A stretch of 64,000 nt of DNA from Phymatolithon calcareum. Its lineage: Eukaryota > Rhodophyta > Florideophyceae > Hapalidiales. A model generated the notes under the pieces. It saw only the letters and a list, made by a program, of their open reading frames with translations. It had not been told where the DNA came from and made no database searches. The stretch is from positions 2,170,001-2,234,000 of the forward strand of contig OZ345374.1 in NCBI GenBank assembly GCA_977006965.1. The letters run 5' to 3'. Both the position numbers and the translations under genes were made by a program. This document shows positions 1 to 10,937 of the stretch, piece by piece. Position 1 is the stretch's first letter, and every line of letters begins with the position of its first letter.

Positions 1-232
1 TACCGCCATGGGATGCAGAATTTACACCGGTGCTTTGGCTTGACTATCCAGCCGACCGCAAACGCCTTTTCGAGCTTGTATCTGCCCCACGCGGTCCTTT
101 GCTCTTGCGCTTCTTGAGGTCCTGCGTAATCCTCTCTGTCTTGTGTTTCATGGCCAAGGGAGACTCCGTTTCAGCCACAATTCGTGGGCCGTCAACCGCA
201 GTGGGCGGTTCCTCAAGCGGTCCACGATCCGC

Positions 233-646
233 CTACGCAGATGCGTCCGGAAAGCATCGGAGATTCACGGTAGTTGTATATTTAATCGACAGTCGGCGAT
301 TCAAAGCGGGAGGCGGTTCATCAAGCGGCCGGCGATCCGCAGCAGAAGGTGTTTTCCCCAAGGGTCGACGATCATCCAGCACTTGCTTCAGCGGCGGCGC
401 GGCTCGTGAGGTGTTTGAAGGATTGCACGGCTTCCATGTGCTCATCTGGATTTCCACCATGGCTTGTAATTGCGTCATTTCTGTTGGACACAGATCTTCA
501 AGCCACTTCACCACTAAATGAAAAGAGATCGGCTTCTCGCAATTCGGTTCGCATCCGAATTGAGGTACCTGGGAGACGAAATTAGGAACTCTCTGTCCCA
601 TTCGAATTTCCAAGAAGGCCTGCAACTTAATCACTTCAATCACCAA
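233..646 (-). pseudogene. Hypothetical ORF with WWE-gene-like tail motifs
   Basis: A 137-residue open frame without recognised domain. Two short stretches, around residues 7-18 and 52-68, resemble each other and also resemble the conserved C-terminal tail of the WWE-like genes elsewhere in the window (pattern L..L.P.E..QL.A....). The second half is a duplicated Arg/Pro-rich segment of the type DRRPLDEPPPALNRR. The open frame continues upstream past the first Met without a clear start. It is best read as a rearranged remnant of the WWE-like family or a spurious ORF over repetitive DNA. Confidence 0.22.
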
Positions 647-1060
647 GCATATTTCATTGATTAAAAATGTCTCTGCATTGACGCACGCATGAAAATAGGT
701 CGCCTGCGAGCGATGGCGACCTGTACTTTTGGTCGAGCTAGAACTTTCTAAAGATAATTATAATTATAATTGGGGTGGAGCGGAAACATTTTCTTTAAAC
801 TGGCCAATGAGACTCTCTTACGGTAACGAAAGATTAGTTTTCACGAAAAGAGGAATCGAAAGGCCATCGATCGATCGTTCAATATCCTTTTCACGAAAAA
901 TGCTGTGTTGTTTTGGTGCCGCAATAACGTTCTACTCTAGAAATTAAAAAATGAGGATGGCAAGAAGCATCGTTTGCCAGTTTGATGAGTACGTCTCTCC
1001 TTGACATGCATGAAGCTTTGGAATTCAGGAGCGTGCCGTCGACCAGATATTCTTGCGGAG
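647..1060. other. AT-rich spacer, nothing recognised
   Basis: No convincing coding frame, RNA gene or terminal repeat was seen here. The few ORFs are short and lack protein-like composition. Confidence 0.4.
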
Positions 1061-1396
1061 CTAAACTCCAGGCCCTGTGGCGATAAGCTCCTGTAACGTT
1101 TTGATCTCATTGGATGTGAGGTTGGTAAGAAGAGAAGCAATAGTAGACAACGGGTGACGTATGTGACGAATACTGCGAACGACGTCAGTTTTCAGACTAC
1201 GCTGCGTCATTCCATTAAAGTCAATTTTGCTCGTATGCTGTCCACTTTTCGCAATCATCTGCGTCGGAGCGCCCTCGCAATTGTGTTTTTCAAATATTGA
1301 ATTCAACTTTGTGCATGCCTTTGAGTCTAAATCGTAGCATCCCGGATTATTTCTCTCGATCAGGTTTGTTAAATGATACGGCCAAGAAGCGGACAT
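1061..1396 (-). CDS. WWE-domain-like protein, copy 1
   Basis: A 111-residue frame starting at the Met of MSASWPYHLT, matching the start context of the other copies (MPASWQY, MPARWQY). It shows W-x-Y-H near the N-terminus, a weakened second position (PGCYDLD where others have GWH.FD), then the block SKIDFNGMTQRSL ending in an R.IRH-type segment. WWE domains are small (about 80 residues) and in known proteins bind ADP-ribose or mediate contacts in ubiquitin ligases and PARPs. The copy is divergent: the second Trp is replaced and the E of YEID is replaced by S-K-I-D. Length (111 aa) is close to intact copies at 23880 and 29426. Expression is unknown. Confidence 0.42.
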   Translation of the reverse strand: MSASWPYHLTNLIERNNPGCYDLDSKACTKLNSIFEKHNCEGAPTQMIAKSGQHTSKIDFNGMTQRSLKTDVVRSIRHIRHPLSTIASLLTNLTSNEIKTLQELIATGPGV

Positions 1397-1883
1397 TTTT
1401 CCTGAAAGAATATGTGGCTTATCGAGCGCACTTTGAAAGAGAACTCTTTTTTCCAAAACGGAAGACGACAATGCTCGGCATTTTGTCTTTTTCGCATATG
1501 GTTGTCTTGAGAAGTCATTACTTTCTCTGAGTTGGAATTAAGGGTTTCGACGGGCCTGTGACCATGCCTTCGTGCTGGGACGTGAAATCAGTGTCAGGTG
1601 AAAAGTGTTTTACATTTTGAAACTTCAACAGGGCCATCAATCAGCTGAAGTACGGCACAGAGAGACTTGAAAAACAGTTGTTGGTGGCCCTACTAGGTGG
1701 TAGAAGGCTGAATAATCACATCAGAATATCTCACGTCGAACTAATCGAGCAATCGGAGGAGCTACGCTTGACTCCGCTATTCCATTAGTACCCTTCGTCT
1801 GATGAACCCCAACCAGCATTAATTCAAGACGTTTTGTACTATGCGCATTTGCCCAGATCGCAGCGAGGGCACCAAAGAAAAGT
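1397..1883. other. Spacer between WWE copies 1 and 2
   Basis: No feature recognised. Short overlapping ORFs are present on both strands without family-like motifs. Confidence 0.35.
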
Positions 1884-2262
1884 TTAATCCCTCTCATAAA
1901 TCTTAACGGCGAGCATAGCGTGCAGTTCTGCAGTCTCACTCGGCGTAAGCTTCGGAACTAGATGAACAATCTGCGCCAATACACTTGCGTTCTGCCTATC
2001 GGGACTCGGAACACGTTCAATACAGCGAACAACGTTGGATACCATGTCACGTCGTGTCATTCGAGTAAAGTCAATTTCGTAAGTAGAATTTCCCCTTTGC
2101 ACATTTACCTGTGCACGACCGCCGTTGCTGAAATCAGTCCAGAACAATTCCAAGATTGCTCGTGTCGTGAAGTCAAAGGCGTACCAGTCGCGGTTCTTGT
2201 CGATCAGTCCAGGGTCCTCACCCTGCTTCCAGGACTTCTGATGATAATTCCAAAAGGCTGAT
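1884..2262 (-). pseudogene. WWE-domain-like protein, copy 2 (5' broken)
   Basis: The frame runs from a TGA near 2263-2265 down to the stop at 1884 and encodes a WWE-like domain: FWNYH near the start, DWYAFD as second Trp block, STYEIDFTRMTRRD as the E block, then RVPSPD and the tail LTPSETAELHAMLAVK. No ATG precedes the first Trp motif, so the start codon seems lost. An internal ATG exists only after the second Trp. There is also an insertion between the two Trp motifs compared with other copies. It is closest to the copy at 23880 (shared VQRG, EIDF.RM, RVPSPD, LAQIV, LHAML.VK). Confidence 0.55.
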
Positions 2263-2408
2263 CAAAGAGCCAGGGGTGCTTCCAATACTATTGTTGAGTA
2301 TTGCTGTCAGTAGCACAACACCCAATTCGTACTGTTATTAATCGCGCGGGAGCAATACATATTGCAATACAAGGGATTCGAGGAAAAAGCATTACAGCAA
2401 TTAAAAAT

Positions 2409-3202
2409 GGTTCAAGTAATAACCGTCCTACCCATAATTCGGCAGATTTTGACGTGCAATGCGATTTTTTAATTAACAAATTACGTTCTTTCCCACAAAT
2501 TTAAAAATTGTTCAGGTGAAGCAGTATGCCACGACGACAAGTGTCACCTAGAGACGAAGTCGGTGATGATTGCCTCAAAAACAAGCAGTTAGAGGGGACA
2601 CAGGGAACCCTCGTTTTTGGTCGAAAAAGCGAGAATGTCGTAAAGTCGGTAACGGCGCGGGGCACAAAATTCTTAATTGAAACAAAGTAAAAATCAGTAC
2701 ACATCACGTTCTGAGCTCCCGTTGGGAGCATCAGTCGAAGTCTTCCCTACCAAGCCCGACTAAAACCACCGCCATCTCGCGTGCTCGTCTGTCGGAGACT
2801 CGCAACCGGGTTTTCATCACACGGTCGCGGCGGCTTCTCGCGAGCGCCTCGCGGTGCATTGCGCGGCGGGGTGCAACGTCCACCAATCGCATCAAATCGG
2901 CGGCAGGCTCTTTGTACGCGCGGCGAATCATGATGCGCTTCCCCGTGATGGATGTGCGAAAAAAGCGCCTTCCCGATGTTCCAGCATTTTTGGTATCAGT
3001 AGAAAGGTCAAGGTCGCCCTCATTCAGAACTGGGATTATTTCTCGGGAAAGCCGTTTTGGTTTCGAATATCAACACTTAGAGCGAAATCTATCTTGATAA
3101 CAGCAAACGATTGCAAAAATTTATGCGAAATTTTAATGTAGAAAATGATGTCACTTTATGGAAATCTGCCGAATTATGGGTAGGACGGTTACCATTTGAG
3201 CC
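2409..3202. mobile_element. TIR element (~0.8 kb) with long perfect-core inverted repeats
   Basis: The two ends are inverted copies of each other over about 40 bp. The core of 28 bp (2424-2452 against 3166-3194; begins AACCGTCCTACCCATAATTC) is perfect and the outer GGYTCAA part is imperfect. No matching target duplication was found directly outside, so the exact ends are uncertain. The interior is AT-rich at both sides with a GC-rich coding-like block in the middle (2731-3069). The arrangement resembles a non-autonomous DNA transposon carrying a captured gene piece. Confidence 0.6.
2731..3069 (-). pseudogene. GC-rich coding fragment inside TIR element
   Basis: An uninterrupted frame of 112 codons, bounded upstream by a TGA at 3070-3072, with Arg-rich protein-like sequence (for example RRFFRTSITGKRIMIRRAYK and EPAADLMRLVDVAPRRAMHR). 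Base composition differs sharply from the AT-rich flanks of the element that carries it. A possible 3' splice site (CCCAG followed by TTCTGAATGAG on the minus strand) suggests an exon piece. I do not recognise the family. Capture of a host gene fragment by the transposon is inferred from composition and position. Confidence 0.38.
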
Positions 3203-3397
3203 TATTGCAAAGTTATCGCGGCTCCAGCCCGTGGTGGATTCATAATGATGATTGAGAGTAGTGCAGGCAAGTCAGAGGAGGGGAAATTGTAGGTTTTTAT
3301 TTTAGAAGCCCTCACCGCCGGCGCACGCCTCCATCAGAGCAGCTTCGCAGTATGCTGCAGCCCTTCAAGGGAAGACTACAGCATATCGCCTCCATCA

Positions 3398-3664
3398 TCA
3401 CACCATCATATCCTCTTGCAACCCGGTTTCTAGCATCATTAATTTGTCCATCGCTTGTTTCACTTCCTCTTCTGTTCTTTCATTCATCTTTGGTTGAGTT
3501 AGGTTCAGTTGGAAGGTTTCCAGCAGCATCGCTGCTAGTTCGTCGTAGTTCTTGATATATGCCGAGGAATTTCGCGGAGGGAATGTGTCGAAAAACCATT
3601 TGACTGCCCAAAGTCTGTGTCTTCTCGACTTGATTTGGACTACGGGGTTTTGATTCTCGCTCAT
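3398..3664 (-). CDS. Hypothetical small charged protein
   Basis: An ATG-initiated 88-residue frame, mostly hydrophilic, with an acidic C-terminal helix-like stretch (MNERTEEEVKQAMDKLMMLE) and a central WAVKWFFDTFPPR segment. No signal peptide or membrane segment is seen and no family is recognised. It lies between the TIR element and repeat module copy 1, so it could be a transposon-borne ORF. It may also be a chance frame. Confidence 0.3.
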   Translation of the reverse strand: MSENQNPVVQIKSRRHRLWAVKWFFDTFPPRNSSAYIKNYDELAAMLLETFQLNLTQPKMNERTEEEVKQAMDKLMMLETGLQEDMMV

Positions 3665-4256
3665 CTAGATGTGTGCAAATTTTGCACATTTGGACTCGCC
3701 CTTGATTTCCCGAATCAGAGGTAGGAGTTCATAGGGAAAGGTTTTGCTGAGAACGAAGGCATTGCAACGCTTTGTGCAAAGAGATTCGCCTCGACAAAAC
3801 AGGAAAGCGAAACTTTCGATTACCTGTTTTGTCGACGCGAAACTTTCGCTTGACGAATATTCAGAGTAGCCGTTTCGTTCCGTAACGCACGCAAGCCCAC
3901 GGGTCGGATAAAGATTTTCAAAAACAATTCGAAAATTCAATATTTTGTATCATATGAAGCCTGACTTTGAAACGAACAATTCTGCTACCCCTTTTGTCGC
4001 ATGTTTTCGTTATTTGCGTCGATTCGCTAATTCAGCTGCGTCCATGGACGTCGTCCGTTTCTCTGAAACATTGAATTTTCGATATTTCCCGAACTCCCCG
4101 TGTGCGTTGTGCAATACAAATTGTAATACTTTGAGCTGACCAATACTTACTGGAATAACGACGGATCGCGCAATCTGAAATTGCTATAGCATATTGCAAT
4201 ATATTGCATACTATGGGGGCGCAGCCTTGCATACAGAAAAGAACTATAAAGAACAC
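3665..4256. other. AT-rich spacer before repeat module copy 1
   Basis: No gene or terminal repeat is supported. The stretch contains the left approach to the dispersed module that recurs near 24.6 kb. Weak similarity to 24230-24580 suggests that the module boundary lies somewhere inside. Confidence 0.3.
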
Positions 4257-5348
4257 CTCTGACCAGCCAACTTGGCCTCATTCGCACGTAGCACCGCTCA
4301 TCAGGCGTTGGAAAATATATATGCTGTACTGTAGTGTATACCAAACCCTGGTACAAATTCTTGACCGTTGTGAGCTACTCTATGTACCCGGCCATGCCCA
4401 AACTGTCTCGGACTTCGTGCTCGGACCACTCGTAGAACTTCGTGTACTATATACGAGGGATTGCGTGTACTACTAACGACCCTTATTTGGGTCTGCTTAT
4501 AGTTCTGACACAGTCTCTCAGACCTACTTTAGTTGCTCTAGTCTTCCTCCGTAGGATGGAGGGAGGCAGCATGGATTGCTAGGAAGTATAGACGGACGCT
4601 TTTCTCCCGGTATACTAATCCAAGCCTTTGGGAATCTGTTTTGACTGTCGTGCTATAAGTTTGCATGACACAAACGGCTACATGATGTGGTACCCTTTCG
4701 GACACGGAAAACATTTTTTTCGTAGCGCATATGCTATTGGGCCTCACATCTGCCCACGCACCTGATAAGAACTTCTTCTGCGCAGCGAATTGAATTGATC
4801 GAAATTTGAATTCCACTAATAATGACGGAGGAAGAAACAACCCTGGGCAGCAACCTTACTTGGAAACACGTTTAGCGTTGCTACATCAATGTTTGCCTAT
4901 TGTTACTAGGATGCGCCTCAAAGAATAGATTAGCTCGCGTAGAATATGTAGCGTAAAAACGGGCGGACTTCGCCGTTCCTGAATAAACTGATGATGCATC
5001 TGCCGTACCCAAAGGGGCTGACTAAGCATTGCTTCATCTCTAACTATCTTCTACTTGGATTATGGCAAAGCGTTTTTCATGCTTGCCAATTAGGAAAGCA
5101 CTCCTTCTTCTCCGCCTGCGGCTCGAAATACGATTCGAATAAACTGGTAAGCAATAGACTGAACTCAACATTGCGCACAAGTTCCACAACCTTACTAAAA
5201 CTAGTGCACAATACTTACATATCAATGGATCTCAAATCAAATGAGAAACAACTGTTTGGATTCTCTTCAGCCGTAATATGACAGATGGAACGCTCATCCT
5301 AGAACTTTGCATGATTCCTTGAGCACTCAAACTGCAGAGTTTCCCCAA

Positions 5349-5694
5349 TGTAATCGCAAGGAGTGAAAAGATAAGGGTTGGGCTTAATCTTGAAAAGGGG
5401 TGATGCCTCTGTGATGCGATGCCTCTGCGGTGCGATGCCTCCGTCTAAGATGCGATCAGGATTAACGCTTAAATAGGGCAGGGGCGAGCAATTGCACACC
5501 CCGCAAAAAGGAGGGGGGGGGAACTAACCGACGCTTGACTAATATTACGTTGAGTGTTAGTCTACGTCTGCGATAAATCCGTTTGTTCTTCTTTGAATAG
5601 TTGTTCACGATACTGTGTTGTCATTGCCGGTGGATAAATCATAAGTAGCCGTTATAGAGCTCCTAGGTCGATGGAGATAATGTCGTTCATTACA
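5349..5694 (-). repeat. LTR relic, minus orientation
   Basis: The segment matches, in reverse, a relative of the 280-bp LTR at 46330. Shared blocks are AATAGGGCAGGGGCGAGC, GCAATTGCACACCCCGCAAA, a GTTAGTCTACGTCTG block, an ACTGTGTTGTCATTG block and an end reading AATGTCGTTCATTACA, the reverse of the TGTAATGAAC start of the intact LTR. It is diverged throughout and lacks internal coding sequence beside it, so a solo LTR or remnant is likely. It interrupts repeat module copy 1 where module copy 2 reads through. Confidence 0.6.
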
Positions 5695-5894
5695 CCCCTG
5701 ATATATTGCGTGTCTACAAAAGGAAGGCAATATCGAATGCATTAAACTCCCTCGAAAGAACAACATCACAATTTTGTACACCACTTAACGAAGAACCTGC
5801 GCAAGCCCTCAGATGACGTGCACAAGTAAAGCGTTTTGTCTACGGCGGTAGCACAGCCGAATCTAATCAGTACCAGCAGTCCGGACCGAAAGCA

Positions 5895-6227
5895 GAGCGT
5901 GCAACTGCGCGGTCTAATTCGGTGTGAGCTTCTGAAGTAGACGCACTATTTCAGGTAATGCACTCGTTCTTGGCTCCTCGGCGTGAGGTACGCGGCGAAT
6001 GGTGCGAACCGTGTTGGATACGAGGTTAAGTTGGGTCATGTGGTGAAGGTTAATTTCATAAGTGTAATAACCGCTCTTCACGTTCTGCTTTCCAAAACTG
6101 GTACCGCCCTGGAATTTTTGACCAGTATAAATCCATCTTCATGCACGCTTACAGATCGAAGTTGTGCCATCCTGGCTGCTTGCCGTCAACACAATACGTC
6201 AAATGATATTGCCAGCTAGAGGGCATC
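5895..6227 (-). pseudogene. WWE-domain-like protein, copy 3 (frameshifted)
   Basis: Nucleotide sequence is closely similar to the intact copy at 29426-29788. The start is intact (MPSSWQYHLT, then CVDGKQPGWHNFD), but the frame then stops and the downstream half is out of frame. The noncoding-strand text CGAATGGTGCGAACC and following bases match the RTIRRVP region of the intact copy. It is part of module copy 1 and therefore a paralogue by module duplication. Confidence 0.55.
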
Positions 6228-6773
6228 TTGAATGAAGATCTTGGGAAGAGATACGGACAGTGAACCTGGCGATTGCAACACGCAATGCGTGGCGTGTTAA
6301 ACGCACAAGTTGGCACACTAATTGTTGTCGGGTTGTTCCTTGGCAAAACGCCGAGGGCGCCGGTTCGCGGCGACATTTACAGAAAAAGAATTGGATCAAA
6401 GGGTGACGAGGCAATAGGAGAAATGGATCAATGGAAGGATCTGGAAGCCGCTTCGCGGCTTCCCAGTTACTTAAGCACCTATAAATAGTGTAAAGCAGCT
6501 GTAAGCTGTAAGCAGCGGTTCTAGGGTTAGCCCTTAGTGATCCTTCATTCTGTAACTACGCATCGAAACCTACGGTACTGTAATGACTGTAATGATATCT
6601 GTAAGGGTTTGCTGTAAATGCAATCTGCAATGACAATTTGAAGGGAGGTATTTGTATAGGAGTATTATAGTGGTGTTTGAACGCCACACAATGCCCATGA
6701 CGAAAACTCTGCGTTTTTGTACCTTGGGCGCTGTCAAGAGAGATGGTCGTTTTCGTGATAGAGATGCTGGCAA

Positions 6774-6834
6774 TGCTGTCGAATCGAGGCCTTATGGTGT
6801 GCACTTCACACCATAAGGTCTCCATTCGACAGCA
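6774..6834. repeat. Hairpin upstream of WWE copy 3
   Basis: Near-perfect inverted repeat with about 27-bp arms (TGCTGTCGAATCGAGGCCTT and its reverse) around a 6-base loop. A decayed version of the same arms lies at about 29925-29987 upstream of the WWE gene at 29426, so the structure belongs to the module. It could be a transposon end, a regulatory palindrome or an RNA hairpin. Confidence 0.5.
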
Positions 6835-6888
6835 CTGCCACCCATTTCATATATTACTTCGTTGCCAGGAAACAGTGCGTTCACATTG

Positions 6889-8455
6889 GGACCTTCCTGA
6901 AAACACAAAACCGGGATTTGTGCGTTCTAAACCTGTGACGTTTTGGGCACCTGTCACGTTTTGTGTAGTCGCAAACGCAGTTTTTCTCACTAGAGCCACC
7001 CCCTAGTGAGAAAATTTTGGTACCGTCCCAAAACGAGATTTACAGTGAATTGGGGACAGCTAGCACTCTGCTCATTGCAACTTGTTCCTTCACGCTCATG
7101 TATCACCATCTCATTTAATCTCACATTCGCTTTCGATCAACCCGATCTCCGACATGGGCAGTAGTCACAGCTGCTAAGATTTAGCCTGTGCTTCGACCCA
7201 TGGCTATTGCATGCTATTTCCGCATAAGCGCCCTATTTCTCTCCTATTGTTCGGCACGAGCGCGGCACAGGATCTGAGAGCTCACCCAAAGCATTGATGT
7301 CGAAGATGGCGACTGTAATGATGATGGCTTATCCGTGCGTGAGCGTGAAAACGGGAACAATTCGTCGCGAGAGACACAGCAGGCCCTCCCGCGTTCTTTG
7401 GTGCATCGACAGTAATCCGGAATGCGAAGAGAAACTAGCGATGGTGGAGAGTTGACAAGTCTTCTCAAGTTACAGATAGTTCAAGATCAAAACCGGCGAG
7501 CAGGGGAGCGCAAGGATCGTTCCGAACAGCGAGAGGAAGAGCGGAAAGAACGTGCAGAGCAGTGAGAGGAAGAGCGGAAAGAACGTGAAGAACAGACAGC
7601 GGAGGAGAGAGCGAGGCGTGAGCGGGAGGATGAGAGGCATGATCAATTAATGCATGTGATGATTGTTTCCCTGAACAGGAAAAATTGAGCTTTGAAGCTC
7701 TTGGCTTCAATCCTATTTTATGAATGTCATGTGATAGTCTAATAGTAGAATGAAAAAACCGATGCTCAAGTCATGGCTGCTCTTGAAAAACGAACGTTTT
7801 AAATTCACGCTCAGCTGCTGCACACACTCCCACCACGGATACTACTGGATATGCTCTCGTCTGTGACGATTAAGCACGCCAGTACAGTAGCTGTTGTTAG
7901 TGAGAAAATCCAAACTCTAAATCTTTGGTGGCGTCTCTGAATTTTTGTCGTCTATTCGTTCGGTCATCTCCCAGTAACCAAACATCAGTAAAGAGGAATT
8001 TTTATATCCTACTCACCCCTGAACAGACTGTTAGCTTCAACGCTAAGTTCCGGCATAAACGTGGTAAGAATTTGGTTTATCCCAACAAGACTCGCCCTCA
8101 AATTGAACAAATAAACGACCCGAAAAGCACAGCAAGCGCCACACTCATGTTCTTACGTGCATGTGTGAGCGTGAAATGGGCGATATGGCGCGGAATGGTC
8201 GGCTAGCGTTGGATCTGGATGGCCATTTCCTGCTCTGCTTGCACGGCTAGACCGTATTGCCAGCATGTACTGATTCCATCCAAAATGCTAGAAGTGGAAA
8301 GTTTCAACCCACTTCAGCGGTGGGAATTACAGTCTTTAGTACCAATGACGCGCGCAAAATCTTGTTTTTCAGATCACACTGGTGCTAAAAAGAACAAAAA
8401 TCAGTCACGCTCTCCCCAAATACGTCGCGTCTTATTTTGTGTTTCAGGAAGGTCC
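6889..8455. mobile_element. 1.57-kb TIR element, 5-bp target duplication CATTG
   Basis: Ends are inverted repeats of about 20 bp (GGACCTTCCTGAAAACACAA on the left, its reverse on the right with one base less in the A run). The element is flanked by CATTG at 6884-6888 and 8456-8460. The sequence outside both ends joins to match module copy 2 near 30030-30050, where no insertion is present, which supports the boundaries. The interior holds a decayed coiled-coil ORF (7270-7689) and a short palindrome near 6981-7014. The superfamily is not evident. Confidence 0.6.
7270..7689 (+). pseudogene. Charged coiled-coil ORF remnant in TIR element
   Basis: One frame reads as hydrophilic protein with a few internal stops: VEDGDCNDDGLSVRERE, then REEERKER and EEERKEREEQTAEERARRER, ending in HDQLMHVMIVSLNRK. 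The Glu/Arg heptad-like run arises from a local tandem duplication (GAGAGGAAGAGCGGAAAGAA twice near 7530 and 7566). Similar charged tails occur in DNA-binding accessory proteins of DNA transposons, but no domain is recognisable. At least two in-frame stops mark it as broken. Confidence 0.3.
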
Positions 8456-8580
8456 CATTGTGATTATAAATGAAGAACCACTACTTCCTCTTCGCGCATA
8501 GAATTTCAGTAGACTAGCCGCTAATCATGAATTTTCTAGCGCGTAATTGTCGAACCAGAGGAAAGTAGAGGAAAGCAAGT

Positions 8581-9564
8581 TTTGGAAGTTTCAAAGATTA
8601 TACTGAAAACGTTTGTCGCGTTGTGCAATGTAAATTATGAGGAATTTCGAGTATCAAAAATATCTCTGAAAAGCTGATGTTGATGCACTGCGAGACTTGC
8701 CCGTCGCACGTGAGCTGCCAATAAGAACGGCGCTTTACTAGATGGAGAGCAAGGTGCACTACGACATGGACGTGAAAGCGCAGGTGAAGGGTGCGATAAT
8801 GGCCCGAAATTTGGCGACATGTCAGGGTTTGATAGGTCACATTTGGGGGTTTGGTGTAGCAAGAATGGGTTTTCCGCTGAAGACGGTACTCCAATCGACT
8901 GGAGCAGTATAAAAAGGAGATCGTGCACTCTGACGATCATATTTGTCCCTAAGAAGGAGCCACAACAGCGTGTTCGGCGGGAATCGGGTGGGCAAGGGAA
9001 AGATAGAACAGTGCACGTACCTGTTGATATGATGAAGTGGCAGAGACTCCCTCGGGGTGATCATTGCGTTCACAGTAAAGGACATTACATGTCGCTGTTT
9101 GGCGATTTGTGTCGTCAGTCGCTCTCGTCGTCGTGCAGCAGCAGGGGTCAACGACGAGAAGAGGTTTTTAGGTGCAGCTCCGGTGCTTGATGCGGAGCAC
9201 AGTTGCGCCCTGGGAACGTAATATGTGACAGTCGGCAGGACAACTGTCGATTTTAATATACCCGTGAGAATACATTTCGCTTTTAAAGCAAACTCGCGGA
9301 AGAACAACGCTGGATTCATGTGCGTATTGAGACTGATGCAGATGGGCAGCTCTTTTGGCGCGTAAAGTGATGGTAATAGTGCGACTTGTACATCACAGTC
9401 ATCAGAAACGCGAGAGGAGAGGAGTCTACCATCAGTTTCATGGAACTGTATTAATTCCTGTCCGTAGCGCTTCGCTTTGTTCGGAGGTCGACAAGCGACG
9501 GTGCCATGGGTGACAGTAACAAATCTCTTCCACAGAAAAAGGACTTAATTGGTTCACAGAGCAC
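8581..9564. other. No gene recognised; region upstream of transposase remnant
   Basis: Overlapping ORFs occur on both strands (for example 8837-9319 minus and 8819-9190 plus), but none shows family motifs, and each is the complement of the other. The stretch may contain the decayed 5' part of the P-like element that follows. Confidence 0.3.
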
Positions 9565-10937
9565 TTGCTAAGTCGTAGAGTAGCAGCTCAGATCAGGATG
9601 CCTGCGATACGGCAGCTCATTGTCATTCGAACAGTGATCCCTCCGCTGGAGGCTGTGCATAAAGAGGAAGCGCCCGCTTCGAAGCAATTTTCTGCTTCGC
9701 AGGACGCGCTGGTATTGATGCGCAAAGAATACAAGCGCCTGAAACAGGAGAACTGATGACTGCGCGAGCGAGCAGAGCATGCGGAATTGGTGACTCTCTC
9801 GAGAATTGAGCGTCCGCGGGTGGAATAATCCGCGTCTTTGATGGGAACAGTGTCGACAAGCGACGTGGTGGCGGAATATGTGCGTCGGGCGAGGATGAGT
9901 GCGAGCGTTCCTGAGGTCGGCATAAACTTTGCAAGTTCGCTGCTGCTGAACAATACGCCCACGAAGAACCATTGTCAGTGGACATATGGCGACCTTGCGT
10001 TCTTCTCGAATCTTTATAGCGGTATAGGAATCCATACGTACAAGCGCTTAAGCTCGGAACTCTGTGCACCATCTAGAACTATATTACAGCGAGTTGCAGG
10101 AATTGATGTAAGGGAATTGCTTTTCTCTTCGTCGGTGGGTGTGTTGCGGCTCTCCGAGTGCTCTAATATGCATCCGGCGGTTCCAAGACGTGTCATAATG
10201 CAGCACGATGGTTTTCACGTCTGCCAGGGCGCGGTGTGGACCAAATTCGAAACGTTCGTCGGTTTGGTCGAGTAGCGTAGGTCAATCGCTCACTTTCTCC
10301 TCAGCGAGCCAGATCTCGCGAATGTTGATTTATCTTGTACAGCAGACGTGTTATTGCTGTCCGTCGTTCATACAAGGGCGCGGCACGTCATTCTCGTCGC
10401 ACCGTCTGCATCTTCAATGAGCTCGTTGGACTACTTACGAGTGCTAGATGAGTTGTTTGAGTCTATTGACTGTCATAATATCAAGCTGGTGGCGATTTTG
10501 CTTTCATGCGGTCACCCTCGTTGTTAAGGGGCTGAAGACGATGGCGGTCATAGAGGAAGACGATCTACAGATGCCAAAATCGGGCTTGGATGTGCACCAG
10601 GACGTCCATATGCCCGTTTGTGGTGACTAACTTCATGGCGCCGAAGAGCGGAGATCTAGAATAACGGAGGCTAGAGACATCGTCCACTTTTTCTCGCAAC
10701 AGAACGCTTGCGGTTTTTGGGACTACGGCTGTGCCTGGGGAGCTTCTCCAAAGCCTCAAAGCAGCACATGAACGATTCGTCGTCTATCTGCGCGATCCAT
10801 ATTCAAAGGAGGCGGTACATCTCTGCGGAGACGTCGCGTATCTACTGAAGCGCGACCGAAACTTGTTCCATACGAGTGTCAATACGTCCCTGTGGTCGAC
10901 ACTACTTTCGCGGTTTCCATTTCGTCAACCATTTTAG
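9565..10937 (+). pseudogene. P-element/THAP9-like transposase remnant
   Basis: Successive blocks across two or three frames follow the order of P-type transposases. A coiled-coil-like helix (LMRKEYKRLKQEN) is followed by a block WTYGDLAFFSNLYSGIGIHT.YKRL, like the segment before the first catalytic residue. Then comes MQHDGFHVCQGAVW, a block ADVLLLSVVHTRARHVILVA in another frame, and HLCGDVAYLLKRDRN, which resembles the D..HLLK..RN motif of this family. In-frame stops near 9754-9759 and 9826 and frameshifts near 10275 and 10530 show decay. No terminal repeats were found at its sides. Assignment rests on motif order, not a search. Confidence 0.45.

Larger units (their letters stand above)
4257..8580. 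mobile_element. Dispersed repeat module, copy 1 (interrupted)
   Basis: Stretches of this region recur in the same order at about 24590-30165. Examples are CTCATCAGGCGTTGGAAAA near 4300 and 24630, CTTGCCAATTAGGAAAG-type text near 5085 and 26360, the segment just before 5330 and before 26620, and the WWE-gene block at 5.9 and 29.5 kb. The shared parts are interrupted here by an LTR relic (about 5349-5694) and a TIR element (6889-8455). Removing the inserts gives a unit of roughly 2.4 kb carrying one WWE-like gene. The outer ends were not resolved. Confidence 0.5.
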
